A DNA stretch of 64,000 bases from Branchiostoma floridae. Lineage: Eukaryota; Chordata; Leptocardii; Amphioxiformes; Branchiostomatidae. Numbering within the stretch: position 1 is the first letter of the stretch; each line of letters begins with the position of its first letter. The notes under the pieces were generated by a model, which worked only from the letters and a program-made list of their open reading frames with translations, did not search any database and had not been told where the DNA came from. Below are positions 25,242-36,500 of the stretch, piece by piece. The stretch covers positions 10,510,699 to 10,574,698 of the forward strand of contig NC_049983.1 of assembly GCF_000003815.2 (NCBI RefSeq), read 5' to 3'. The translations under genes were made by a program, and so were the position numbers.

Positions 25242-28200
25242 TTATATGTCATAGTCATATCTAAACCTGGCTGCCCTTATAGCATCTTTCTTGTTCCTCG
25301 GGATCTTGTGGAACGGAGCCAGGTCATTAAAGCAAGTGTCCCAGACTGAGTCCACCGCTCTGGCTGCCTCCTCATCTGTACAGTTTCTCACCACCTTCAC
25401 CGAGTCCTTCGCACGCTGCCACACACAGGTCTGATGAAGAGGAAGTACTGTCAGTGTGTACTCGTATTTGTATGATTATGTGCTATAGTTATTTCATCTT
25501 TACCAAAACGCAAACTGTCAGGTTAGTTGTGATAAGTCATATAGTGTAATATGATGAACACATGCATGTGAAGCTGGGGTGTTATAATGAGCTATCGTCA
25601 TCAGTCACTGCATTTATAGTTTTGGAAAGTCCTATAGCTGCATTCAGTCTTTCTTCATCTTTTTCCGCTGTGCTTTGCATCCTGCAAGCTTTCTCAGCTT
25701 TTGGAGTTTCTTTACTATTGTAGGAAGGGCTCTGTGCTTTAGGCTTGCTTTCAGCAAGCAGAGCAGGTTGACACAATGGGATACATACAGGTACAGATAC
25801 TGTTACCTGGTTATACTGGCTTTACCGATGTCAATATGAGAATGCTCAGTGCTGACCAAAGTGTGCCAGCCGTTTCACAATATATTTCTTTTTATTACAA
25901 GTGTCATGTTATACATGACAAGGACAACATATGAGCAATCTGTGACATGTAAGTTGAACAACATTATACAAGAGTATTCAAATTTTCACATTTACCTGAT
26001 GGTGTTTTTTAACACCTTTGAGCTGCAATCTCCTCAACTCCCCAGAGAAACTGCAGTCCCCACTCAAGTTGGCTGCTCGGATCTGAAGTGGGGAAAAAGG
26101 ATGTGTCATTGACATGATCTAAACTGAAAAATTCATCGTCCTAAAACAATGACTATACGTCTGTGTCAGACCATTGTGAATGTCATTCAGTACCAGGGAC
26201 AAAAATGCCAGTGTCAGCTTGAATGTCATTCAGCACCAAGGACAGGGAAGTCAGTGTAAGCATCAGTCAGGAATAGGAACAACAGTGTCAGTGTGAATGT
26301 CATTCAGCACCAGGGACAGGGATCTTAGTGTCAGTGTGAATGTCATTCAGCACCAGGGACAGGGATCTTAGTGTCAGTGTGAATGTCATTCAGGGACAGG
26401 GATCTTAGTGTCAGTGTGAATGTCATTCAGCACCAGGGACAGGGACAGGGATGAAAGTCAGTGTGAATATCATTTAGCTCCAGAGACAGGGATGGCGGTG
26501 TCAGTGAGTGAACAGTGTGAACATTGGCTTGATGCTACCTTCAAAAGCACACTTTAGTTTTGTCCGTCATTCAACAACAAAAAAGTGTGGGCTGAAGTAT
26601 GCGGGCTGAAGTATCTTTCCTCACCTCGGAGCAGGCGACATGTTGGAGGTTGTTGTACCAGTCCACTTTCCCACGGCAGTGGTCGAAGGCATGGATGAGC
26701 TCATGTGTCAGCACCCTGTTCATCATGCCCTGGGAACTGATGATGTTCTGGCACAGGACAACCTGAGGTGGAAGGATGTAAGGTACACTTTTAGTTAGAA
26801 ATCTAGTCCTTGACAAAGGCTTATAAAATCTTTGGGAGAACAGTCTACTTCCATATGCTTCTGGTTTTATCAGTCACTGTTCTTACCTATACCTATGTCA
26901 ATCCAGGTAGACATCCAGGTAAAAAAATATATGTCAGATGGCAATTACTCAAGCAACCTTTCCCCATTGACACTGTTATATGTCAGTGACAGTGTGACTG
27001 ATTAAAGGTACTGGATGCTACCTGAAACGTATGACCATTTCCAAAATCATATCCAGTTTCTTGAGTAAATGCCATTTGGTGTATTTATCACCTGTGTTGG
27101 ATTTAATGTAACTATCTGTAATGTCTTTCCTGTTTCAGTGTCTTATAAGCCCACATGGGCTGGGCAAACTGCATAAGTGGTCACAAACATGCTACTGCAC
27201 ATTCATTTAATTTATTCATTGTACTTGTTCTTCTTGTTATTGTGTGAATACTGGGTAACACCCCTTAGCGTTGGGGCAATCCACCCAGGGCGCAGTACTA
27301 GTAGTAGTACTACTGTTTTATTGGCCACTCCTCAGGTGGCGTAACACCTCTTCCTTGAACTTAACATGATTAGCTTGAAGGGTGGTTGAATATGGTAGAT
27401 TGTATACTAACCTGATTAGCTTGAGGATCAAATCCTCCTGCCACCTGATAGCTGCAGGGTTCACAGGAGAAGTGTCGGTCCTTGTACATGGAGCTGCGGA
27501 GAAACATGCAGAAAACAACATTCAGAAGGGAAACCATCCTGGGACAAAGGTTAAAGATTCAATTCTCTCAGCAGCATTTTTGCCATATCTAACTAAGATG
27601 TCAAAGCCAATTAAAATGTATTCCTAGGACCTACCAATGATACTGTTTACTAGTCTAGGTACCATCAGGATAGTAGTTCGCTCCGACATTTATTATACAC
27701 TATATACATCACTTCTCGCTCTGACTTTTATTATAATGATAATAATATCGGGTATATTTTGCAGCCAGTAGGTACCCAAAGTGTGGGTAATGAGGCTGTT
27801 TAACCTGGTCGAGGCACCTCCTCGAGCACAGGACCCCCGTTTTACGTCCCTCCCAGAAGACGATTTCATGGAAAGCTTTGTGAGGCTACAGCAATCCGGA
27901 CTTCCTTGGTTGGTTCCCCATCCAAGTACTATCCGGACCGCGCGTTGCTTAACTTCCGAGATAGAGGGATCGGGTGTACCAACGCGCCATGCGGCCTTAG
28001 CATTATAAACAGTCGTTTCTCTGCTATTCCGTCTGGGAACCTTGACATCTCTAAAGTGCCTTTCCCAAGGGCACAACATCGGGACAAATCAGCGGTTTCG
28101 AACCTGTTACCTCTGGGATCTGGGTCAAACACCTTACGGATTGTGCCACACGATACCACTGTACCTAGAAATGATCAGTATACAGAATTTACGACAGTAA

Positions 28201-29690
28201 CATGCATTGGCATAATACCGGTCATAAGCCTTATACCGGTCGATTAAAAATAGTGGAACTTAAAGAGATCTACACATGCAACAATAGTTATTTCTGAGGT
28301 ATGCACACTTCAGACATCTACGTGTCCAATACATAATTTACAAAGCATCGATAACAATACATTCGAAGACAACAAGGCCAAAAGTTTTCAGGTCATTTTC
28401 AGGGCAGGCGAGCTCGTCGTGGGACAAACACACTGTCACGTTCATCGCCAGATTTGTAGATAATAATCACATGTGCTCACGGCACAAGACGAGCATGATT
28501 CAACAGCAATCTTGAATTTCTTTTGGTGACCTACAACTCGTGTAAAAGTGTGAGGAACCGTTGCATTATCGCCCGGATCTACGGCTGAATGGGTCAAATT
28601 GAACGTACGCCACCATTTTCCCGCCATTTTTAATGCTACGGCCAGCAGTAAAGTTTTACGTCATAGCGGTTGTGACGGACCAAAATTAAATGAAAATTCT
28701 TGTCAGTATACGCCCATTTTCTCATGACTTTTTGTATGCTCATGCAGATTTTTGTTTTGTGCAACTACTTACAGGAAAGAAAGGAACAACAGAGGATGTA
28801 TAAAGGTACATAGCGGCAGTTAATTGTGCCGTGTTTCGTTCGGCCGGTATAGTGCACCCCCTTCCAACCACGCGCCCGTTCTCCGTGCAATTCCGCGGTG
28901 TGTTCCAATTACGATATTATGTTTTTAGCAGGACCAGAGAGACAAAATAATTACACAGAAGNNNNNNNNNNNNNNNNNNNNNNNNNNNNNNNNNNNNNNN
29001 NNNNNNNNNNNNNNNNNNNNNNNNNNNNNNNNNNNNNNNNNNNNNNNNNNNNNNNNNNNNNNNNNNNNNNNNNNNNNNNNNNNNNNNNNNNNNNNNNNNN
29101 NNNNNNNNNNNNNNNNNNNNNNNNNNNNNNNNNNNNNNNNNNNNNNNNNNNNNNNNNNNNNNNNNCTTTTCTCTATAACCCTGTTTTTCATCCTTACATC
29201 AATATCTACGTTATGACTGATATCTTAAGCTATTTCCTCACGCCACACAGTCTGGATCTAACTTAGTCGTATTTTCTATGAATGATGACATGACATGAAG
29301 GTTACATCATGCAAAACGACGCTAAAACGTATATGGTAATACAAGCAATCATGTATACGGATTTACAAACACTCGTAGGTTCGTACTCTGGACTTTAAAC
29401 AAAGAAACAGACTTACTAGATTTCAGGGCAACCGTGAGCTTGGTCTTACACCTTGGGTGGTAGGTGTCGAACAGATTCTCGAACTTCCCGTACGGAGAGG
29501 TCATGTTTTCCCGGTACGTTTTGTCCCTCCCGTGGAAGAGATCATAGCCCAGATCCTCACGTTTGGGAGCTCCGTCATCACTCTTTTCATAGTCAAAAAA
29601 TTCTGCCTGTGCATTCTGAGCTGAAGCTGAGGTTTGGTTGGATGTGGAAGGTTCAGATCCAGCAGCATGGTTTCCACCGGCGTGCGCCAT
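25242..29690 (-). CDS. ATP23: ATP23 mitochondrial inner-membrane metalloprotease (XRCC6BP1/KUB3 family)
   Basis: ATP23 is a zinc protease of the mitochondrial intermembrane space; in yeast it processes Atp6 and aids ATP synthase assembly. Visible exons: 29690-29417, 27493-27412, 26762-26625, 26082-25996, 25430-25242 (stop). Exon 2 reads [13 protein letters not shown]...GGFDPQANQ. Exon 3 carries the active site [11 protein letters not shown] (HExxH). Exon 4 has [12 protein letters not shown] and the last exon has [15 protein letters not shown]. All match the family. Exon 1 has a Ser/Asn/Gln-rich extension before the conserved [15 protein letters not shown]. Exon 1 ends in phase 1 but exon 2 starts in phase 2, and the conserved NPYVKLLLDA-type segment is absent. 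So a short exon of 3n+1 bases is missing, probably within the gap at 28962-29165. An in-frame ATG at 29720 could extend the N-terminus by 10 residues. Confidence 0.92.
26150..26515 (+). repeat. Minisatellite, unit about 50-60 bp (ATP23 intron)
   Basis: About seven copies of a unit containing GTCAGTGTGAATGTCATTCA and GCACCAGGGACAGGGAT, with one internally shortened copy. Reverse complement of the array at 15950-16140. Confidence 0.75.
27905..27995 (-). mobile_element. 5S-rRNA-like fragment, possibly the head of a 5S-derived SINE
   Basis: On the minus strand the sequence contains CTATCTCGGAAGTTAAGCA and TAGTACTTGGATGGGG, which match the internal control region of 5S rRNA in the right order and spacing. 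The ends are diverged and the sequence runs on without a 5S terminus, so I read it as a SINE3-type head or a 5S pseudogene, not a working gene. Confidence 0.6.
28020..28165 (-). mobile_element. tRNA-derived SINE head
   Basis: The minus strand has an A-box-like TGGCACAATCCGTAAGG and a B box GGTTCGAAACC, then TGTGCCCTTGGGAAAGGCAC, which is also found in the SINEs at 31510 and 53080. It lies just upstream, in its own direction, of the 5S-like fragment. Confidence 0.6.
28198..28961 (+). repeat. Segmental duplicate D1, copy 1 (ATP23 intron)
   Basis: From TAACATGCATTGGC to TTACACAGAAG this segment is a near copy, same orientation, of 47358-48114. Both keep the CCGCCATTTT, TACGTCATAGCGGTTGTGACGG and CCGCGGxGTGTT blocks. 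The copy here runs directly into the N gap. Confidence 0.85.
28962..29165. other. Assembly gap (204 N)
   Basis: Unknown sequence in ATP23 intron 1. It begins exactly inside duplicate D1 and probably hides the missing ATP23 exon. Confidence 0.95.
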
Positions 29691-29724
29691 GTTGATGTGT
29701 AATAGGTCAAAGGTGAGCAAAATC

Positions 29725-29890
29725 TCGGTGCAGTTCTAAAACTAATCGCCAGGAGTCGCTGCTAAACAGGACATGACGGAGAACATGCAACTGCATGAAC
29801 TGGGACATAGAGCGGCCCACGTACGTACGTACTACCAGTATTAAAGGTAGTCTGTGTTAAAATGACTGTTTTCCAGGAAGGACTATGATG
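29725..29890 (+). repeat. Segmental duplicate D2, copy 1 (ATP23 5' flank)
   Basis: AATCGCCAGGAGTCGCTGCT...ACAGGACATG...AACTGGGACA...CTGTTTTCCAGGAAGG matches 51308-51430 directly upstream of the Shisa-like start codon. Here it forms the upstream flank of ATP23 and contains (ACGT)n at 29819-29832. Confidence 0.75.
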
Positions 29891-29984
29891 TCCAAGGGTA
29901 AAACTACCGAAGTCACGGGTTCCTCTCTCAAACTACCGAGGTCACGGGTAAATTTCTCATCACTCGGTATCCAGTGATAAAGTC

Positions 29985-30078
29985 TTTGAGTGCGGAATAT
30001 TTATCGTCACTAGTTTCGTCCAGTGATGAGGAAACTTCAGCTGGTAATCCAGTGACGACAAATATTCCGCACTCCGGG
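29985..30078. mobile_element. Small fold-back element
   Basis: GAGTGCGGAATATTTATCGTCAC at the left is inverted as GTGACGACAAATATTCCGCACTC at the right, with a loop of about 45 bases. Confidence 0.6.
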
Positions 30079-30079
30079 A

Positions 30080-31505
30080 AACCAACTGCTGGGACCCACC
30101 GTGTGTATTACGCTGCCGTTATTCAGTTTGTACTATCGTCGCCTCTTTTTCCTCGGCAAGTCCCCACACTCCCGGACCAAATCCGGCTATGGCGACATGT
30201 GAATTAGGGTGTTTTTGTTGCATATCAAAGTCAGCACTGAGGGTTCTATTCACCTCTTCTTTCACTGTCTCGAAAATGATGCATTCTACCAATACGTTTT
30301 CCCAAGGTCACTTGTTGGACAATGTCACATTTTGTGTTTTCGGTATACTAAAGTATATACATGCTACGTTGGTCTACACTATTTGTCCGTCCCCTTTCAT
30401 GTTACCTGCAATTAGCCCTAGGACAAGAACCTGTAATAATCATAATAGGCTTGATTGATGCTAAATCTAAGCCCTTTACATTGATTTTTGTATGTTTCGT
30501 TGAATTCTCTTCTTTTTATAATATTATATACGTGTAACGCCAAGGGTCATCTCAGCCATTGACATGTCAAACGATCTCCAACAAATATTATTTTCTCATT
30601 AATGAATTAAGAAATAATGGAGCCGTAGCGAATATTGATAAATGAACATGAAAGAATTCTAGATTTGATTTTGGGGGGCATATGGATGACATCTCCAGGT
30701 TTTATTACCCCTAATATATATTTTTTTTCTATGAGAAAATACAGCACTTCAAATGGTACATACCACTGCAATGAAGCTATGTTTTTCACGTGCATAATGA
30801 TGAAAACTACAAACGCAGTCGTTTGCAGAACTTGATATCGGCAATGATCTGTTGTTATTAAAAAATAATTGTTTTCATCTAATTAAAACGTCTTGTGTAT
30901 TCACGAACATCTGGTACAACTGACGTTACGCCATATAAAACGCACAGATACGCATACACTTCGTTCATATACATACGTGTATGTTTCCCTCCTTGTGTAA
31001 GTTGGTGTCACTGTAAGTTGACGCGTACAGAGAATTTGGAGCTTTTATAGTTTCGTAACTTTCGTTTCAAAGTATACTTTCTCTGCATTCTCTTCTTTGA
31101 GCTGTCGACATGTAAAGGTGGTTAATATAGACGTTCGCATCGCATTGGCCTGTCAACGACCTATAGGATGAGTTACACCACTCTATTTGACTCTGAGCTG
31201 ACGTAACCCATCCTGTCGGTCGTTGACCCCATGCTAAATATCTCGCCATCATATGAGGTCAAAACTCGCTTCGCGCTAGCGGTCGAAACCACTCGGATGT
31301 ACGTAGCATATAAAAGAGCCAGTGTTGCTTTGGTATTACTTTATTAGAGCGCAACTGTTCCTAGAGGAGTTCGTACATGATCATGCAAAGGAGGCTGGCT
31401 TTGTTTTCTTGAACTTTGACCTGTCGTGACCCCACTCTACAGGTTTGATCCTTCGTGAGGACTCGTAAACAACACTGCAGGTAACGTACTGTGTTACTGT
31501 TTTTA
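30080..31505. other. Intergenic, no gene seen
   Basis: AT-rich sequence between the ATP23 5' end and the P450. The short frames lack any family resemblance. Confidence 0.4.
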
Positions 31506-31509
31506 CTCC

Positions 31510-31790
31510 TTTATAACGTGACATAGCGCAATCGGTGGGGTGTTCGACTCATATCCCAGAAGTTCTGGGTTAGAATCCATTGATGTGCCACTAATTTTGA
31601 CCCTTGGGAAAGGCACATTTACACGACTTTCTTCACTTTCACTCAGGTGAAATAAATCCATAGCTCCGGCCTTCCCCAGGGTAGGACGCTAAAGGCAGGT
31701 CCCGTGTTTGAAGAGAGCCACACCTCGGGTACATTAAAGGACCCACCGTGCTTATCGAAAAGGGTAGGTGTCTTTCCCAGCGTGTATGGT
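31510..31790 (+). mobile_element. tRNA-derived SINE
   Basis: A-box-like TAGCGCAATCGGTGG and B-box-like GGGTTAGAATCC at tRNA spacing, then CCTTGGGAAAGGCACATTTACACGAC, then a tail with GAGCCACACCTCGGGTACATTAAAGGACCCACC and CTTATCGAAAAGGG. The tail alone also occurs at 14690-14795 and, diverged, near 41950. Confidence 0.75.
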
Positions 31791-31882
31791 TTAAAACTAC
31801 ATTGCTGTCGTATTGACATAATTGAGGTCACTTTATAGTAGCCCCGAATGGATGCTCGCTCCAGACCCTTGCGATTTAGCCC

Positions 31883-32399
31883 NNNNNNNNNNNNNNNNNN
31901 NNNNNNNNNNNNNNNNNNNNNNNNNNNNNNNNNNNNNNNNNNNNNNNNNNNNNNNNNNNNNNNNNNNNNNNNNNNNNNNNNNNNNNNNNNNNNNNNNNNN
32001 NNNNNNNNNNNNNNNNNNNNNNNNNNNNNNNNNNNNNNNNNNNNNNNNNNNNNNNNNNNNNNNNNNNNNNNNNNNNNNNNNNNNNNNNNNNNNNNNNNNN
32101 NNNNNNNNNNNNNNNNNNNNNNNNNNNNNNNNNNNNNNNNNNNNNNNNNNNNNNNNNNNNNNNNNNNNNNNNNNNNNNNNNNNNNNNNNNNNNNNNNNNN
32201 NNNNNNNNNNNNNNNNNNNNNNNNNNNNNNNNNNNNNNNNNNNNNNNNNNNNNNNNNNNNNNNNNNNNNNNNNNNNNNNNNNNNNNNNNNNNNNNNNNNN
32301 NNNNNNNNNNNNNNNNNNNNNNNNNNNNNNNNNNNNNNNNNNNNNNNNNNNNNNNNNNNNNNNNNNNNNNNNNNNNNNNNNNNNNNNNNNNNNNNNNNN
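31883..32399. other. Assembly gap (517 N)
   Basis: Unknown sequence between ATP23 and the P450. Confidence 0.95.
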
Positions 32400-32679
32400 G
32401 TCCGATTAATTATTTACCGTATTTACAGTGCATAGCGACAGGTTGCCAGCCACCGCACATAAAGAATCTGGGATTGTGCGATCTAGGTAAGACCAAGCTG
32501 AAATGAAAAGAAATATCCCTGCAAAGCCCGCAGCTGTGGACAAAATACAGACCGTTGACAAGAAGTTGAAATGATAAACACCTGTATATATATATTGGAT
32601 TTTCATTGACGTCATAGATAATTTGAATCCCCCACTTGTGCTTATTGGCAGGTTAAGACCGTTGAACTAGTAATAGGGC

Positions 32680-32789
32680 CTTCACACTGAAATAGAATTA
32701 GCAGGAATCAAGCAGAACCAGCCGGAATGAAGTATTTGCAAAAGTCGTGCCACATTCGGGGCCATTCGGTTGGGAATTCAAAATGGACC
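32680..32789. mobile_element. Partial element related to the adjacent Harbinger-type MITE
   Basis: TAGGGCCTTCACACTGAAATAGAATTAGC and later GCCGGAATGA resemble the terminal repeat of the 32793-33269 element. Probably an older copy into which the second inserted. Confidence 0.45.
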
Positions 32790-32792
32790 TTA

Positions 32793-33269
32793 TACCCCCT
32801 TCACACGAGAAAGAATGAGCCAGAATGCTGCCAGAATGTAACTTCTGTTTTATTACTGGGAATTCGTAATGTATTCTAGAAATTCTCACTGCATTCCAGA
32901 TATTCTTTTGGCCACATTCGGATAGGATTTGAAGTGGCTTACCGTTTCGGTTCTCCATCGAATGAGATAAGAATGTTTCGAATAATGTTGGGATGCCGTA
33001 GAATGCGGTCATACTGCAGTTAGAATAGTTAAGATACACTTAAAAAATCCACTTTGGATGCCATTCGATATATCTCCACTTCGAATGCACCTCGACAGTT
33101 TTTAACATGTCAAAAAATTTCGGGCCAGCCAAACGAACGGGCACAAATAGCTGGAATACAGTGAGAATATCTGGAACTCACTACGAATTGGCAGGAATCG
33201 GCAGGAATAGAAAAGAATTTTCATTTTGACGGCATTCCGGCTAATTCTTGCTCTCGTGTGAAGGGGGCT
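32793..33269. mobile_element. PIF/Harbinger-type MITE (477 bp)
   Basis: The terminal inverted repeats are TACCCCCTTCACACGAGA at the left and, reverse-complemented, AGCCCCCTTCACACGAGA at the right. They continue into AAGAAT(G/T)AGCC(A/G)GAATG. Both ends are flanked by TTA (32790-32792 and 33270-33272), the target duplication typical of PIF/Harbinger. The interior is rich in GGAAT/ATTCC words and has no open frame for a transposase. Confidence 0.75.
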
Positions 33270-33362
33270 TTAGCAAAGACATCTTCGTGTGCTTTACGGG
33301 CTTGCACTGTAATCTAATATGGCACAGATGACGTCATATGAATAACATGTATAAGCTCGTTC

Positions 33363-33470
33363 ACACCTCAGAGTACGCATGCGTGGCGATAGAAATTATG
33401 GGTAATGTATACACTCCACACCTCAGAGTACGCATGCGTGGAGATAGAAATTATGGGTAATGTATATGTA
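33363..33470 (+). repeat. Tandem duplication in the P450 promoter
   Basis: CACACCTCAGAGTACGCATG...ATAGAAATTATGGGTAATGTATA occurs twice head to tail, about 100-200 bases before the P450 start codon. Each copy holds the palindrome ACGCATGCGT with a GCGTG core, similar to NRF1 or AhR/ARNT half-sites. Regulatory role is inferred only. Confidence 0.6.
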
Positions 33471-33566
33471 ATTTATGTGAAGGCACCTGCCAACGTGCAT
33501 GCATGCGCACACGGAAGTGTGAAAGACCTTATCCGCCTCCCCCCCCCCCTCCCTTTCCTTAGGACG

Positions 33567-36500
33567 ATGTGGCTGATGACGATTACTGTGGGGTTAGTGA
33601 CCCTGGTTTTGGTCACGTGGTTGAGGGACTATGTAAAACGATGGCGGATGCCCCCCGGACCATTTTTCTGGCCAATCATCGGGAACATTTACTGTAAGTA
33701 TCTTATGTCATGCATGTTTCCTTCCACTGGAACCCGACTGTTTCACAGCAAAAGCTGCCACCTTTTTGTTGATATTCTGTGGGTTTATGCCAATCAAGGA
33801 GGTTTATCAAGCACCTCCTTGTGCTAAATGTAAGTCGTTAGTCGTTCTTCTCTATGACTGTGTTTGGCGGCCAACTCAAAAGTTACATTCATTCACTTGT
33901 TTTTAACTTGTTCACTTGTTCTGAACTCTATTCATTCACTTGTTCTCAACTCTATCCATTCACTTGTTTTTAAATTCATTCATATCGCCCAGTTTTTAGT
34001 GGTAGGATGTACACCACCTGCACCGACCTCGCTAAGAAGTACGGAGACGTTTTCAGCCTGAAGATGGGCATGACGGACGTGGTTGTACTGAACAGTCTGG
34101 ATGCTGTAAAGGAGGCTTTTGTGAAGAAGGGAGTGGACTTTGCAGGCAGGCCTTACATATTGTCAAGTAAGTGATGTACATGTATAGCCATCAGGGTCAG
34201 GTGCGATGAGTGAAAGATAGTATAGCAGTAAAAGTAAAGGCTCAGAACTCTGAAACTACCGACCTTACTCTACAGACGTCTAAGAGGTGACCTCANNNNN
34301 NNNNNNNNNNNNNNNNNNNNNNNNNNNNNNNNNNNNNNNNNNNNNNNNNNNNNNNNNNNNNNNNNNNNNNNNNNNNNNNNNNNNNNNNNNNNNNNAATGA
34401 AGGAGGGAAGAACCAGGGAGCACAGCCTTCGCTTGCAAAGGTGTTCCACCAGGAACAACAGAAGACAGGGCTTCTTCAGCAATAGAGTTGTACCCTGGTG
34501 GTGGAACAAGTTGACGGAGGAGGTGGTGGGCGCACCATCAGTAAACTGCTTCAAGGAAAGGCTTGACAGGCTTTTGGACAACCATCCGGTAGTATATAAC
34601 TACAAAGCCCTGGACAATCCTCACAAACCAGCCATGGCAGTCAACTGACACAGAGTAAAGAAGCGGTCTATGAAGAGCGGTTCCAGGGAGTGCAGACTCC
34701 TACCAAACCGAAGAACTCTACTCTACTTTACTCTAGTATGTCTCATTGTATGTGGCTATGGCATGTAACTGATACTTGAGTTTGCTAGAATCTTGCTCTT
34801 CAGTTTAGCAATGTGTTCTTACTTGCATACCTTCTTCATACTGTTACAGTATATGTTGAGGCCTTGTTGTCATATCCACCCAACGTGACACAAGTTAAAG
34901 CATGACTTGACATCTTTTTCACAAAGTGGCTAATAAAATATGTGATTTTTTTTGCAGTGGACATATTTTCTGAAGGTGGAAAAGACATTGCCTTCACAGA
35001 CTACAGCCCTACGTGGAAACTGCACCGGAAACTGTTCCATGGTGCCATCAGGTATGGTTGAGACAGGGCGTAGCAAACTCTTGGTGATCTGCATCCATTT
35101 TGAATCAGTTTTTGCCTTTTTTTACATCAATGCTGATTCAATTATATCTGCGTGCATAACCTTTCGTCATCTTATCATAGCAATATAGCAATTTAGATTT
35201 AAAAAANNNNNNNNNNNNNNNNNNNNNNNNNNNNNNNNNNNNNNNNNNNNNNNNNNNNNNNNNNNNNNNNNNNNNNNNNNNNNNNNNNNNNNNNNNNNNN
35301 NNNNNNGAAAGAAAGCTTTTTCATACTCAGGGGCGGCGCTCTGGAACTTCCCTTTCGTCCCAATTAAGATCGGCGAGAACACTATCACAGTTTAAACGTT
35401 TATATGATCAGGACTAACGTACTCTGAATGCATATGATAATGGTCTGAAATGTAATCCGTCATGTCTTTTTCTGTTCACATTGGTATGCAAATTCCCATT
35501 ACTTATTTGATTTCACTTATGAGTTGGAGTTCTATTAGGATTAACGCTGTACAATTGATTTGCCTTATCTTGTCTTAGTTAAATTGCGTTATTCTTTGTC
35601 GATTCTTGCTAAGTTACCATTTATTTAATTTTATATTGTCATTGATTATTGTTATGTATGTACGGGGTTTCCCTCCAGGGATCTTTGAAAAACGCCGGCC
35701 AGGCGACATGTACCCCAGGATAAATAAATAAACAAACAAACAAACAAAATCGTATATTTTGCTTGAAATACCCGGAAACCTTATACAAACTCGTGCCCAC
35801 CGAGTTAATTTTATATATAAGTAATGTCAAAGATATGAGAAAGATTGGTAGAACATGCTCTATAACAATGACTTCATAATAGGTACACCATGGACGACGA
35901 AGAATTCAACACCCTGATGAAAATAAACAAAGACACCGAGGAAATTGTCGGGCAAGGTCTCCTTGCTGACGTCTACCCTTCACTTCGGTTCCTGCCTTCA
36001 CCGAGTGAGTGTATTCTCAGGACTTTGTACAGCACCATTGACTCGTCTTCCGTATAAATATTAATAATCTGGACCTATTTGGTGTGAGCCAATCATCGCA
36101 CACTGCCTAGTTTATAAATAGTTGCTTGTAATCAAATGAAACCTTGCTGGTAAATTTTGTACTGTTGTTGTCATTGTATGCCATTGGTGACAAAGGGTAA
36201 CACCCATCTTGCTTATAAATATTCATGAGCTTTCCTTAGTTCGTGTACATCCAATCAGCGTACACTGCCTGGATTTCAAATGGTTGCTTGTAATCAGGAA
36301 CTGTTGTGTTTGTATGCCATCGATGATATTGGTGACACCCGTCTTACTCATAAATAGTAATGAGCATTGCTTAGTTCGTGTACATCCAATCAGCGTCACT
36401 GTCTGAATTTCAATGGTTGCTTGTAATCAAATGAAACCTTGCTTGTAATCAGGGACTGTGGTGTCTTTATGCCATTAATGACATAGCTGACACCCGTCTT

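Noticed and set aside
31822-32435. 195-codon frames across the N run
   Set aside because: They consist almost wholly of gap sequence.
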